From positions 1-25,539 of the IMG/VR virus record IMGVR_UViG_3300035228_001792: 25,539 bases of DNA. One strand, 5' to 3'. The notes under the pieces were generated by a model. That model did not search any database, was not told where the DNA came from, and saw only the letters and a program-made list of their open reading frames with translations. Of the stretch, positions 6,947 through 14,781 are shown one piece after another. This DNA is from a virus. The translations under genes and the position numbers were made by a program. Numbering within the stretch: the stretch's first letter is position 1; each line of letters starts with the position of its first letter.

Positions 6947-8662
6947 ATGGGAGCATTATTAGAAAGTGGTATGGTTGGTAACATCGGGTTAAAACACCTG
7001 AGAGTTATCAAAGAAGATACCATCAAAAAATGGGATGACCTCGGGTTCTTAGAAGGACTTGAAGGACACCAAAAAGACAATATCGCCCAATTATATGAGA
7101 ACCAAGCTTCACACTTGATTAACGAAGCTGCAGTATCTGATTCATCTGGATCATTTGAAACTGTAGTATTCCCGATCATTAGAAGAGTATTCTCAAAATT
7201 GTTAGCGAATGACATTGTATCTGTACAAGCAATGAACTTACCAATCGGTAAATTGTTCTACTTTGTACCTAAAATTCAGGATAGAAACGTAGCAGGAACT
7301 GTTCAAAGTCATAACGAACCATACGGTATGCCAGGGAACGCTGATGCGTCTACTAAAGGTTATGGTGCAAACCAAAGAAACCTTTATGATAGATTCTATG
7401 AAGAAGGTGACGGTGCTGAAGAAGGATTATTCGATTACTCTAAAGGAGAATTCGATGTAATCACTCTAACGGCTAATAACTTTGTTACTTTCGCTGAAGG
7501 TATTGCAACTGAAGACGCTACTGCATTAGCAGCAGACGGACCAAGTGTAATTATCACAGCTACTGGATTTGCAAAAGCAGGTCAAGGAAAGATCTCAGGT
7601 CCTAACGGAAACGAAATGGATTCTGAAGAATTTTTGGCTTCATTAGAAGTAATAAAAGGTGGTAAATCATTACCATTTAACATTGTAACTCAAAAGTACG
7701 GTAAAGGTCTTGTTGAGTACGGTGGAAAAGGAACAGGTATTACGGGTCAATTCCCTGACATCTGTGACGAAGACGGTAAAATCTTCATAAACGTGGACTT
7801 ACAAAGTTATTCAGCAGCTACAGGTTTTGCAGACGCTGGACAAGGTGATGTACCAACTGACTTTACTCTTACATACAGACAGTATTCTTCTCTTGAATTT
7901 GAAGATGCTATCGGTGAGGTATCTTTTGATTTAGAATCAGTAACAGTTTCTGTAACTGAAAGAAAATTAAGAGCTAGCTGGTCTCCTGAACTTGCACAAG
8001 ACGTGTCTGCTTTCCACAACATCGACGCTGAAGCTGAGTTAACTGCATTGTTATCTGAGCAAATCGCGGCTGAGGTTGATAGAGAGATCTTAAGAGACTT
8101 AAGAAAAGGAGCGGCTTGGAACTTAAAGTGGGACTACAATGAGTGGAAATACGGTGGAGACGCTGGAAAAACACTACAGGGTTATACTCAAAAGGATTGG
8201 AACCAAACGTTAATTACTAAAATTAACCAATTATCGGCTCAAATCCATAAAACTACACTTAGAGGTGGTGCTAACTGGATCGTTGTTTCTTCTGAAGTTT
8301 CAGCAGTATTCGATGACTTAGAGTACTTCCACGTATCTAATGCAGGTGCAGAACAAGATCAATACAATATGGGTATTGAGAAAGTTGGTACTTTAGCAGG
8401 AAGATACCAAGTGTTTAGAGATCCTTACTTCCCAGCAGGGAAAGTGTTAGTAGGACATAAAGGTAAGTCGTTGTTAGACGCAGGGTACATTTACGCACCT
8501 TACGTACCATTACAACTTACTCCTACAATGTATAACCCATTCAACTTTACACCGATCAAAGGTATCATGACCAGATACGCTAAGAAAATGGTCAACAACA
8601 GATACTTTGGTGTGATCAATGTAAAAGGTTTACAAACATTCAACTTAGATACTTTAAGATAA
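6947..8662 (+). CDS. g23: Major capsid protein (T4 gp23-like)
   Basis: This 571-residue protein closes the head module. The start resembles the gp23 propeptide: after IAQLYENQ (46-53) comes a likely protease site, LINE|AAVS, cutting after Glu60 (T4 cuts after residue 65). The mature N-terminus then has the conserved block FPIIRRVF...MNLPIGKLFYF. The C-terminal half has further HK97-fold landmarks (AEAELTALLSEQIAAEVDREIL, ANWIVVSS, GRYQVFRDPYF, YAPYVPLQLTPTMYNP). It is about 50 aa longer than T4 gp23, with extra sequence around residues 165-310 that holds a duplicated ATGFA(K/D)AGQG motif (205-214 and 291-300). It has no Shine-Dalgarno and an A-rich leader. A strong terminator follows, as expected for the most abundant late protein. 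Confidence 0.96.
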   Translation: MGALLESGMVGNIGLKHLRVIKEDTIKKWDDLGFLEGLEGHQKDNIAQLYENQASHLINEAAVSDSSGSFETVVFPIIRRVFSKLLANDIVSVQAMNLPIGKLFYFVPKIQDRNVAGTVQSHNEPYGMPGNADASTKGYGANQRNLYDRFYEEGDGAEEGLFDYSKGEFDVITLTANNFVTFAEGIATEDATALAADGPSVIITATGFAKAGQGKISGPNGNEMDSEEFLASLEVIKGGKSLPFNIVTQKYGKGLVEYGGKGTGITGQFPDICDEDGKIFINVDLQSYSAATGFADAGQGDVPTDFTLTYRQYSSLEFEDAIGEVSFDLESVTVSVTERKLRASWSPELAQDVSAFHNIDAEAELTALLSEQIAAEVDREILRDLRKGAAWNLKWDYNEWKYGGDAGKTLQGYTQKDWNQTLITKINQLSAQIHKTTLRGGANWIVVSSEVSAVFDDLEYFHVSNAGAEQDQYNMGIEKVGTLAGRYQVFRDPYFPAGKVLVGHKGKSLLDAGYIYAPYVPLQLTPTMYNPFNFTPIKGIMTRYAKKMVNNRYFGVINVKGLQTFNLDTLR

Positions 8663-8691
8663 TATTTCTTAAAATTATTCTAAAAACTAAG

Positions 8692-8717
8692 AAAGGGGAC
8701 ATTGTCCCCTTTTTTTT
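8692..8717 (+). terminator. Intrinsic terminator after the major capsid gene
   Basis: A 9-bp stem (AAAGGGGAC, 8692-8700, with GTCCCCTTT, 8704-8712) closes a 3-nt loop and runs into T's to 8717. It lies 30 bases after the capsid stop and should isolate the head genes from the dCMP deaminase gene. Confidence 0.9.
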
Positions 8718-8745
8718 ATGCTCTATTTTTCGTATACTATATCAT

Positions 8746-9186
8746 ATGGTATGGAAAGAATATTTTATTAATATTGCGGAACAAGTAAAGGAGAAATCTA
8801 AAGACATTAAGACACAGATAGGTTGTGTAATAGTCGGAGAAGATAAAGAAATCCTTAGTACGGGTTATAATTCATTTCCAAGAGGTCTAAATGACAATAA
8901 AGTTTCGAGACAAGAAAGACCCGAAAAATATTATTGGTTTGAACATGCAGAAAGAAATGCAATATATAATGCGGCAAGAATTGGAGTATCCTTAAAGAAA
9001 TCGACCGCATATCTCACTTCAGGGTTACCGTGTATGGATTGTGCACGTGGTTTAGTACAATCGGGAGTAATAAAAATAGTTTGTAAGGAACATTGTACGA
9101 CTAAAAATTTAAGTAAGTGGAAAGAGAACCAAGAACGTTCTATTGCTTTACTTCATGAGTGTGGGGTAGAAGTCGAGTTTTATTAA
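8746..9186 (+). CDS. cd: dCMP deaminase
   Basis: This 146-residue zinc enzyme converts dCMP to dUMP for thymidylate synthesis. The catalytic HAE motif is at 67-69 (EHAERNAI) and the zinc cysteines are in LPCMDCA (Cys96 and Cys99). Early segments QIGCVIV and GYNSFPRG fit the cytidine/deoxycytidylate deaminase fold. T4 gpCD is about 190 aa; this is a compact form. It pairs functionally with the dUTPase encoded at 21455-22087. It is the last + strand gene and its 3' end overlaps the converging minus-strand gene by 47 bp. It follows a terminator, so it needs its own promoter. The AT-rich 28 bases before the ATG (with TATACTATAT) may contain one, but I cannot assign it. Confidence 0.93.
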   Translation: MVWKEYFINIAEQVKEKSKDIKTQIGCVIVGEDKEILSTGYNSFPRGLNDNKVSRQERPEKYYWFEHAERNAIYNAARIGVSLKKSTAYLTSGLPCMDCARGLVQSGVIKIVCKEHCTTKNLSKWKENQERSIALLHECGVEVEFY

Positions 9187-9454
9187 TTTTTCTAACTCTA
9201 ACTCTTAAATCACCCGTACCTTTCAATATTCTATGGTATTGACCCTCAGGTATTATAATCTTGAGATCTTTTGTAATTTCTATGGGTAATTCATTATCCA
9301 TTTGGAATTTCCAATCAGTTTCATGTAAAAAAGTAACTTCCCTGTACTCATTATCAAAGTGCCACTTTAATTCCGATTCATTTAAGTTCTCAGAAAATAT
9401 CCTTGTACTGTAATTATCCGAAAGTACTTCTCTAAAAGGTAGGGTCTTTTTCAC
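9140..9454 (-). CDS. Small cupin-like protein
   Basis: This 104-residue protein has a beta-rich pattern resembling small cupin-type phage proteins. Residues 29-92 contain ELKWHFDNEYREVTF, WKFQMDNELPIEI and IIIPEGQYHRILKGTGDL, where the IPxGxYHR segment is typical of a cupin strand pair. The substrate is unknown and metal ligands are uncertain (His83 is a candidate). The start is GTG at 9452-9454, overlapping the upstream TGA as GTGA, an arrangement that favours translational coupling. No usable ATG is nearby. It is the last gene of the left-reading series, and its 3' end overlaps the dCMP deaminase gene tail to tail. Confidence 0.68.
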   Translation of the reverse strand: MKKTLPFREVLSDNYSTRIFSENLNESELKWHFDNEYREVTFLHETDWKFQMDNELPIEITKDLKIIIPEGQYHRILKGTGDLRVRVRKINKTRLLPHTHEVKQ

Positions 9455-9678
9455 AGTTTTTGGTTTTTAGATTTAAACCGAGTAGATTCGGAAAGTTTTT
9501 GATGTTTTGTTTTTCTACCTTTAACTCTTTTTCTCCACATCTTAAATGAGGAGTCTTTCATATGAGTTCTCATTATTTTACGAACTTCATTCTCTTTGAC
9601 ACCAAATTGAAATTCTATTGCATCAAAGGGGGTTCTATCTTCCCATGCCATTTCAATAATTCTATCTACGTTTTCCAT
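9451..9678 (-). CDS. DUF2805 / TIGR03643-type small protein
   Basis: This 75-residue basic protein strongly resembles the DUF2805 (TIGR03643) family of small bacterial proteins. It shows DRIIEMAWEDRTPFDAIEFQ at 5-24, FGVKENEVRKIMR at 25-37 and SSFKMWRKRVKGRKTKHQKL at 43-62. The predicted helix pattern suggests a small helix-turn-helix-like unit with a basic C-terminus, so nucleic-acid binding is plausible. Function is not established. The family is common in cellular bacteria including Bacteroidota, so this looks like a host-derived gene. It overlaps the upstream gene by 17 bp and the downstream gene by 4 bp (GTGA). Confidence 0.85.
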   Translation of the reverse strand: MENVDRIIEMAWEDRTPFDAIEFQFGVKENEVRKIMRTHMKDSSFKMWRKRVKGRKTKHQKLSESTRFKSKNQKL

Positions 9679-10141
9679 GGGGAATTTTCTTAGAGTTATG
9701 TTTTTTAATTATTGATACAATCGCTAAGTACATATCTTTGTCATAAACATACATTTCCCTTAGTGAGTTGTTTGTTACTTTAAGTGGTCCTTTACCATCT
9801 TCATAACTGTCAAAGTCTTTCGATATCTCACCTACTTGATATCTATGAGAACAATACACCTCATAACTTAAGGGTACTAATTCATCATTATCTGTATCAT
9901 ATTCTTCTGAGTAATACTCTCCATAATAATAATCATCCTCTAACTCATCATCGATACACACAAAAAATGTTTCAGTGTTCTTCAGTTGGACAACTGTCCA
10001 CCCCCATTTATTATCACGACCAATAAAATCAAAGATATTTTCAATATCATCTAACTCGTCATTCCTGAAACCTTCTCTTTCGGGTTCGGGATAATCAGGC
10101 GGACTTAGATAATCGTATTCAATAAGATCAAGTAGTTTCAT
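9662..10141 (-). CDS. Unknown acidic protein
   Basis: I do not recognise this 159-residue protein. Its middle is strongly acidic and Tyr-rich (about residues 64-90, DDELEDDYYYGEYYSEEYD), with a small aromatic segment before it (NKWGWTVVQL). It ends in a short basic tail (KKIPHGKRR). No membrane segment or signal peptide is visible. It starts 1 base after the stop of the upstream gene and overlaps the DUF2805 gene by 17 bp, so it is translated as part of the same operon. The acidic surface might mimic nucleic acid, but nothing else supports that. Confidence 0.7.
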   Translation of the reverse strand: MKLLDLIEYDYLSPPDYPEPEREGFRNDELDDIENIFDFIGRDNKWGWTVVQLKNTETFFVCIDDELEDDYYYGEYYSEEYDTDNDELVPLSYEVYCSHRYQVGEISKDFDSYEDGKGPLKVTNNSLREMYVYDKDMYLAIVSIIKKHNSKKIPHGKRR

Positions 10142-10142
10142 A

Positions 10143-11234
10143 TTACCAAGGATTTGAAGACTTTATACCTAACGCTTTACGGTATCGTACAATATTACAA
10201 CTCCAATACCCCGATTTAGTACGGTCTTTCTTCTCACTACACTTATGTCGTGCTCTGAAGGATTTAGCGGCAGCCTTATTATTATTTCTTATTTTCATTT
10301 TAGGGTCACCAAATGTTACTTTCTTAATTGTACCTTTTGGTGTTTTAACATATACCGCAAATTTCTTAGGTCCACCTGGTGTTCTGAAAGGTTTGTTTAA
10401 CTTAACATTCTTTCCCCTATGTTTGGCCTCAAGTAAATGTTCATCTTGATTTTCTATAAATGGAATGTCTAAATAAACCTCTTCTCCTTCATAAAGTCCT
10501 GTTTCTCCGATATCGGTTTTAATTAGGTCCAAATCAATTCCTGAGACTTCTAAGACATTATCTTCTACTAACTGACGTACTTCATTGTAAATGTTGAAGA
10601 ATTCGTTAGAATAGATCCTATATACGTTTTCGACGATTGGTAGGTTATTGTTGATATGGTATTGTAACCCTTCACTTAGTACTTTTGATTCATTAACTAA
10701 GTTAAGTTTAGGTTGTTGTATGTCTAATTTTTTTTGTTCTAAATTGTTAAATACTAAGGAGATTATTCTTCTCTCATCAATACTTGTGTATGTTGGTGTA
10801 TTTCCTTTTCCTACTTTGTTACTTTTCCTTTCTGCACGTCTTTTCTGTCTTGTCATTTTCCTCTTTTGTTTCTTATTGTAGGATCCTGAGGTTTTAGGTG
10901 TTCTTTTGTTAACTTTTTTAGATGGTCTACATTTAGGGTAACCCTTTCGTTTCTTATCACCATCAGCGTCTTTACGACCACAAGGTGGGTGTTTACCATC
11001 AATCTTTCTTGAAACGTCAACCCATTTTTCTTTGAACCATCTCCCAAGATCTTCTTTTAATACTTCCCCACTTTCAAGACACTCGTTAATGTATTGTTGG
11101 TCTTCTTTACTTACTCGTATTTTTCGCATGTAAAGATCCGTGTTGTCCTCACCACATTTGTGGCACACGTATGGATCGTCACCTCCTTTGGATAAGTCCC
11201 AATTCCATTCACAACCTTCACACTGTACTTTCAT
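10143..11234 (-). CDS. Multi-domain protein: zinc ribbon, basic linker and FGDP-type phage domain
   Basis: This 363-residue protein has three visible parts. The N-terminus is a zinc ribbon (Cys5, Cys8, Cys24, Cys27; CEGCEW...CHKCGE). Residues 68-140 hold KEKWVDVSRK plus Cys-containing, extremely basic sequence (KKQKRKMTRQKRRAERK). The C-terminus, about 275-358, has KPFRTPGGPKKFAVYVKTP...FGDPKMKI...FRARHKCSEK...GYWSC, a block I recall in many uncharacterised T4-like and other phage proteins. The basic linker and zinc ribbon suggest nucleic-acid contact, possibly a DNA-associated virion protein. The following gene carries a related small phage block. It overlaps the upstream stop by 1 base. Confidence 0.75.
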   Translation of the reverse strand: MKVQCEGCEWNWDLSKGGDDPYVCHKCGEDNTDLYMRKIRVSKEDQQYINECLESGEVLKEDLGRWFKEKWVDVSRKIDGKHPPCGRKDADGDKKRKGYPKCRPSKKVNKRTPKTSGSYNKKQKRKMTRQKRRAERKSNKVGKGNTPTYTSIDERRIISLVFNNLEQKKLDIQQPKLNLVNESKVLSEGLQYHINNNLPIVENVYRIYSNEFFNIYNEVRQLVEDNVLEVSGIDLDLIKTDIGETGLYEGEEVYLDIPFIENQDEHLLEAKHRGKNVKLNKPFRTPGGPKKFAVYVKTPKGTIKKVTFGDPKMKIRNNNKAAAKSFRARHKCSEKKDRTKSGYWSCNIVRYRKALGIKSSNPW

Positions 11235-11713
11235 TATTTCTTTTTCTTTTTACAATAAGAACCTGAACAACGTTTTTTACCGTCTAATCCTTTGATTTTT
11301 CCTTTACACACTTGTACAGCATAACCATTAGCATAAGCACTTGGGTAAACATCAAATTTAGATTTAGCGGCAGATAAACCTCTTGAACATAAAGTATTTT
11401 TCTTCTTCTTCTTTTTCTTCTTTTTTCCTTCATGTATCTCATCATGAACGTCATCTTCAGTCTTGTTCATGAGAAAATCTAATACTTGGTCCATATTTTC
11501 TTTAGCGACACTAACGTGATCGTCAGCCCAATCATGACCATTCAATAAAATATGATCAATAATGTCTTTATCTAACTCTAATAATATTTCACATTGTCTG
11601 TGAATTTGTTTAAGGTTACTAAAGAACATATAGTTTGGTGTTGATCCACCCTCAGTTGTGATCCCTTCTTTTAATTGTTTTATATGACTTTTAATAATTT
11701 TTTCTAATTCCAT
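11234..11713 (-). CDS. Unknown protein with poly-Lys linker and Cys-containing tail
   Basis: This 159-residue protein has two conserved-looking parts joined by nine lysines (about 98-106). The N-terminal half is helical (MFFSNLKQIHRQCEILLEL, then HDWADDHVSVAKENMDQVLDF) and resembles a short domain found in many uncharacterised phage proteins. The tail has SAAKSKFDVYPSAYANGYAV followed by QVCKGK, a recurrent phage block often attached to structural or DNA-associated proteins, and ends CSGSYCKKKKK. The lysine tract includes A-AAA-AAG in the correct phase for -1 slippage, which would give only a short Glu-rich tail. Function is unknown. It shares its character with the zinc-ribbon gene that follows, and the two overlap by 1 base. 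Confidence 0.75.
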   Translation of the reverse strand: MELEKIIKSHIKQLKEGITTEGGSTPNYMFFSNLKQIHRQCEILLELDKDIIDHILLNGHDWADDHVSVAKENMDQVLDFLMNKTEDDVHDEIHEGKKKKKKKKKNTLCSRGLSAAKSKFDVYPSAYANGYAVQVCKGKIKGLDGKKRCSGSYCKKKKK

Positions 11714-11730
11714 AACTTTTTTTTGATTAA

Positions 11731-11871
11731 TTAAATTGTCCTGAATCTTCTTTTATTTGCCCAAATAACTCTATTGGTACGACCCATAAATGATTTCGTT
11801 TGAACTCGGTCATTAAAATCATTTCTGATATCATTGAGTTGTGTGTTCCCGTTGTCTTGATTTTTTATCAT
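11731..11871 (-). CDS. Small 46-aa ORF filling the gap between tail genes
   Basis: An ATG at 11869-11871 opens 46 codons that end in TAA at 11731-11733. The product begins MIKNQDNGNTQL and ends RVIWANKRRFRTI; it is basic, with no recognised domain. It begins 15 bases after the DNRLRE-like gene and ends 17 bases before the next ATG, so it exactly fills what would otherwise be a 173-base hole in a tightly packed operon. That fit is the main support. It could be a small virion component. It has no Shine-Dalgarno, like its neighbours. Confidence 0.6.
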   Translation of the reverse strand: MIKNQDNGNTQLNDIRNDFNDRVQTKSFMGRTNRVIWANKRRFRTI

Positions 11872-11886
11872 ATTATTTTAAATAGT

Positions 11887-13260
11887 TTATTTTTCTGATA
11901 CAATCTCAAAAGTAATCTCATCTTTATACGAGATTTCTTCATTGTGTTTTATACCTCTTATTTCAATAAAATATTCTCTTGGAATAAGAATAGATGTATC
12001 AATTACAAAACTATTTTCATTGGTTACATCTAAATATGTCCAATCAAATACATTTACGTGGGTAGAACCTTCTTTTATGTATATTCTATAGAATACTTCA
12101 TCAAAAAGAACATCGTTTGATTCCGATATTGTTCTAAATTTTGCGGTGATCTTTCTAACTTCACCAGATTTTATCTTCTCATTCTGTTGGATACCTGAAT
12201 ATTGTACTATATATTTTTTAAGTTCAGATAGATTTTCACCAAGACTAAATTTAGATGAGTATGGTTTTGGTATAAATTTTTGTGTTATATCAGGAAATGT
12301 GTTTCCTTCTACATTAATACCTTTCCATACATCGTAAAAAAATCTTTTTCCGTCACAAATTAACCCGTTAATACCAAAAGTCACTTTATAAACACCTTTT
12401 CTTACTTTATCAACTGTTAAATTTGTAAGACCATTTATAGGTGTTTGAGTTGAATCAAGAATATCTACAGATGGAATATTATCCAAATCAAAGAAATTGG
12501 TTTCCTTATTTACATAAAGAAATAGATTTTGATTTGTTTTCTCAATGAAATTTTGTCTATCATCTAATATTCTGTCATCGAAAGTTGTTTGTACAAAAGG
12601 TTCGAAGAATGTTTGTGTATATTTTGAAAAGAACGCCACTGATTGGTCTACCTCTTGAGTTATCGTTTCATATAAAGGATCAAACGCAATACCTAAACCG
12701 TAATTTATTGTGGATCCTGTTAGAATATCATTTACATAAGATGTAATATCCATTTCAAGATTTTCATTTCCATTATCAAATTGTTGTGATGATATGATAG
12801 TTGGGTTGTTCGTATATACACCGTCATAAGACCAAGAATCTAGCGTGGTTCTGTTGAACCAGTTTGACGGTCTTACATCGAATGTATCATTTCCTGTTGT
12901 GAAGTCGGATCCTGAATCTTCATAGTCGAATCCAACCCCTTCATCCCAATACTCTGTTATCTGAAATAAGATTAGTTTAAATGACGATGTTCTTTCTCTA
13001 CCCGTGCCTCTTTTAGCACCAAGAAAAGTTTCATCACCAAATATAGTATTTGTCATGTGGAGTACATGTTTAGTATTACCATCTAAAACGTACGTACCAT
13101 CTGTGACCTTTGATTTTACATCATCAAAGTCTACAGTAAATAAGAATTTAGAGAATCCCGATCCGTAGAAAATTTCCGTTGACGGGTTCTTCGCGGTGTT
13201 AACCTTTTTATTCTTAATTATTGTATTATTTTTATTAAAATATGAACGAAAGTATGACAT
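11887..13260 (-). CDS. Probable virion structural protein with DNRLRE-like domain
   Basis: This 457-residue protein has a beta-rich, aromatic composition typical of phage tail or fibre proteins. Residues 92-195 resemble a DNRLRE-type surface domain: SSFKLILFQITEYWDEGVGF, then PSNWFNRTTLDSW, then LEMDITSYVNDILTG and INYGLGIAF, matching the usual order (strand, W.EG, W..R, D.T..V..., NYG). The C-terminal 170 residues are beta-sandwich-like. It directly follows the baseplate spike gene, so a tail, collar or baseplate-attached role is likely. A putative late promoter lies 18 nt before the ATG. No signal peptide. Exact role unknown. Confidence 0.75.
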   Translation of the reverse strand: MSYFRSYFNKNNTIIKNKKVNTAKNPSTEIFYGSGFSKFLFTVDFDDVKSKVTDGTYVLDGNTKHVLHMTNTIFGDETFLGAKRGTGRERTSSFKLILFQITEYWDEGVGFDYEDSGSDFTTGNDTFDVRPSNWFNRTTLDSWSYDGVYTNNPTIISSQQFDNGNENLEMDITSYVNDILTGSTINYGLGIAFDPLYETITQEVDQSVAFFSKYTQTFFEPFVQTTFDDRILDDRQNFIEKTNQNLFLYVNKETNFFDLDNIPSVDILDSTQTPINGLTNLTVDKVRKGVYKVTFGINGLICDGKRFFYDVWKGINVEGNTFPDITQKFIPKPYSSKFSLGENLSELKKYIVQYSGIQQNEKIKSGEVRKITAKFRTISESNDVLFDEVFYRIYIKEGSTHVNVFDWTYLDVTNENSFVIDTSILIPREYFIEIRGIKHNEEISYKDEITFEIVSEK

Positions 13261-13278
13261 CTTTAAAAACTCTTTCTA

Positions 13279-13286
13279 TATAAATA
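13279..13286 (-). promoter_or_regulatory. Putative phage late promoter before the DNRLRE-like structural gene
   Basis: On the minus strand TATTTATA ends 18 nt before the ATG of the structural gene, in the only sizeable gap (30 bp) between it and the spike gene. It is the same octamer as at 4758-4765. Confidence 0.5.
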
Positions 13287-13290
13287 TCTA

Positions 13291-14781
13291 TTAGTTTATT
13301 CTAATCGATTTATTTAGTATATCATTTTCAAGAGTTTGGTAAAGATTCATTAATTTATCCCAATCAGGGTAACCATTTTTGACCATAGGTTTGGTCGGAT
13401 TATGAGCGTGACCCGCCACTACTCTAACTAATTGATCTATAAAGGCAAGTAGAGTTTCACCTCTCACTGTTGCGTAGGTATTAGGTTCAATTTTAGTTAG
13501 TAAGTCTTCTTGGGTGTATTCATACTTGTTTAATTTACCAAATGGTATCGACTTAGTTCCAACTTCATTGGTTTCGGTCGATATAAAGTATATTTTATCT
13601 GATGATAATGTACCAAAAGATTGTTCTTGTCTGTTAGAAAGAGTTTTTAAACGTCTTACTTTTCTTTTTTTCTCTTTTTCTTTAGGTATTGGTTCATTTA
13701 AGTCAAAAATTAGTCCTGCACCATTGTAAATTTCGGCAGTACAACCATCAGGTTTAATATTACTTAAAAATGTTTCATCATTGAGTCCTTGGTCTGGTCT
13801 GAAGTAAAAAGGATGTAATTTCTTGTTAGGTAATCTACCATCAAATGAACTTAAAGATTCATTACTCAACCTACAAATAGTGTTTCTTATTGTAACATAA
13901 CACTCTTCATATGAACTTACACTTTGAGTAAAGGTTGGTGTTGATGTGGTATCATCAAGGTTGATTAATTTTGTTGCTGTCGAATATGAAGATATTGGTC
14001 TTGCGGTATTTGTATTAAAAACACTCGTAAGAAATACATCACCATAAACGTCTTTCACTTCATATACAAACCAATATATTGTTGATGGATTATTCACACT
14101 ATCGACCATATACTCAACAACGTATTGTAATTTTTTTATTGGTAATTCCTTAATTACTTCTTCAATTTCTTCAAACATCTGTTTGACACCGAATTTTTTT
14201 AATGATAGTAGAGACATTTTATCGGACATAATAGGAAAATTGACTATATCAACCTTTTCCTTATCACTTGCAGCGTCTTTACTAAGTAACTTACCACCTC
14301 TTAAGTTAATCCCATCTTGAGTGAATAATATGTCTGAACCATATTTACCATAGATTGCGTAATCCTCTTTTTTTGCAATACTTCCTTCAGACTTTTCTTT
14401 AACATATACACCGTCTTTGGTGAATATATCTTTCATTTTTTTAACTACATTACCGTATGAGGTGTTCTCTACTTGTCTTGTCCCTATTTGTGAATTAAAA
14501 TCGTGTGTCGTGGTAAATGGACCCGAAATATATTCTCTATTTATTAGTGGATTTTCGGGATCATATGTAAGTAGTTTTACTGTTTGTCCTAATTCAGGAA
14601 CAAAATTCAGATTAGTTGGTAGAAAAGGATTGGCAACAAAAGGATCCTTCTCAGTCCATAAATCATAATCAATAGCACGTTCAACATCACCCGTCATCAT
14701 CCCCTTAGGTTTGATACGTACCCTACCTATACCTTTTGGGTCACTGTTATCGGTGACTATCGCTAAAGAGATTATTGACAT
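13291..14781 (-). CDS. Baseplate central spike/hub protein with gp5-type OB fold
   Basis: This 496-residue protein begins with an OB-fold of the gp5/VgrG/gpV type (about 1-95): SLAIVTDNSDPKGIGRVRIK, then NFVPELGQTVKLL and NREYISGPF. Repetitive beta sequence follows (SDILFTQDGINLRGGKLL at about 149-166), as in the neck of a spike. The C-terminus has VVAGHAHNPTKP. I see no lysozyme motif between OB fold and spike, unlike T4 gp5. Residues about 200-330 form an inserted region I cannot assign. It would sit at the tail tip and help pierce the envelope. Neighbouring genes are probably baseplate too. Overlaps the upstream stop by 1 base. Confidence 0.8.
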   Translation of the reverse strand: MSIISLAIVTDNSDPKGIGRVRIKPKGMMTGDVERAIDYDLWTEKDPFVANPFLPTNLNFVPELGQTVKLLTYDPENPLINREYISGPFTTTHDFNSQIGTRQVENTSYGNVVKKMKDIFTKDGVYVKEKSEGSIAKKEDYAIYGKYGSDILFTQDGINLRGGKLLSKDAASDKEKVDIVNFPIMSDKMSLLSLKKFGVKQMFEEIEEVIKELPIKKLQYVVEYMVDSVNNPSTIYWFVYEVKDVYGDVFLTSVFNTNTARPISSYSTATKLINLDDTTSTPTFTQSVSSYEECYVTIRNTICRLSNESLSSFDGRLPNKKLHPFYFRPDQGLNDETFLSNIKPDGCTAEIYNGAGLIFDLNEPIPKEKEKKRKVRRLKTLSNRQEQSFGTLSSDKIYFISTETNEVGTKSIPFGKLNKYEYTQEDLLTKIEPNTYATVRGETLLAFIDQLVRVVAGHAHNPTKPMVKNGYPDWDKLMNLYQTLENDILNKSIRIN

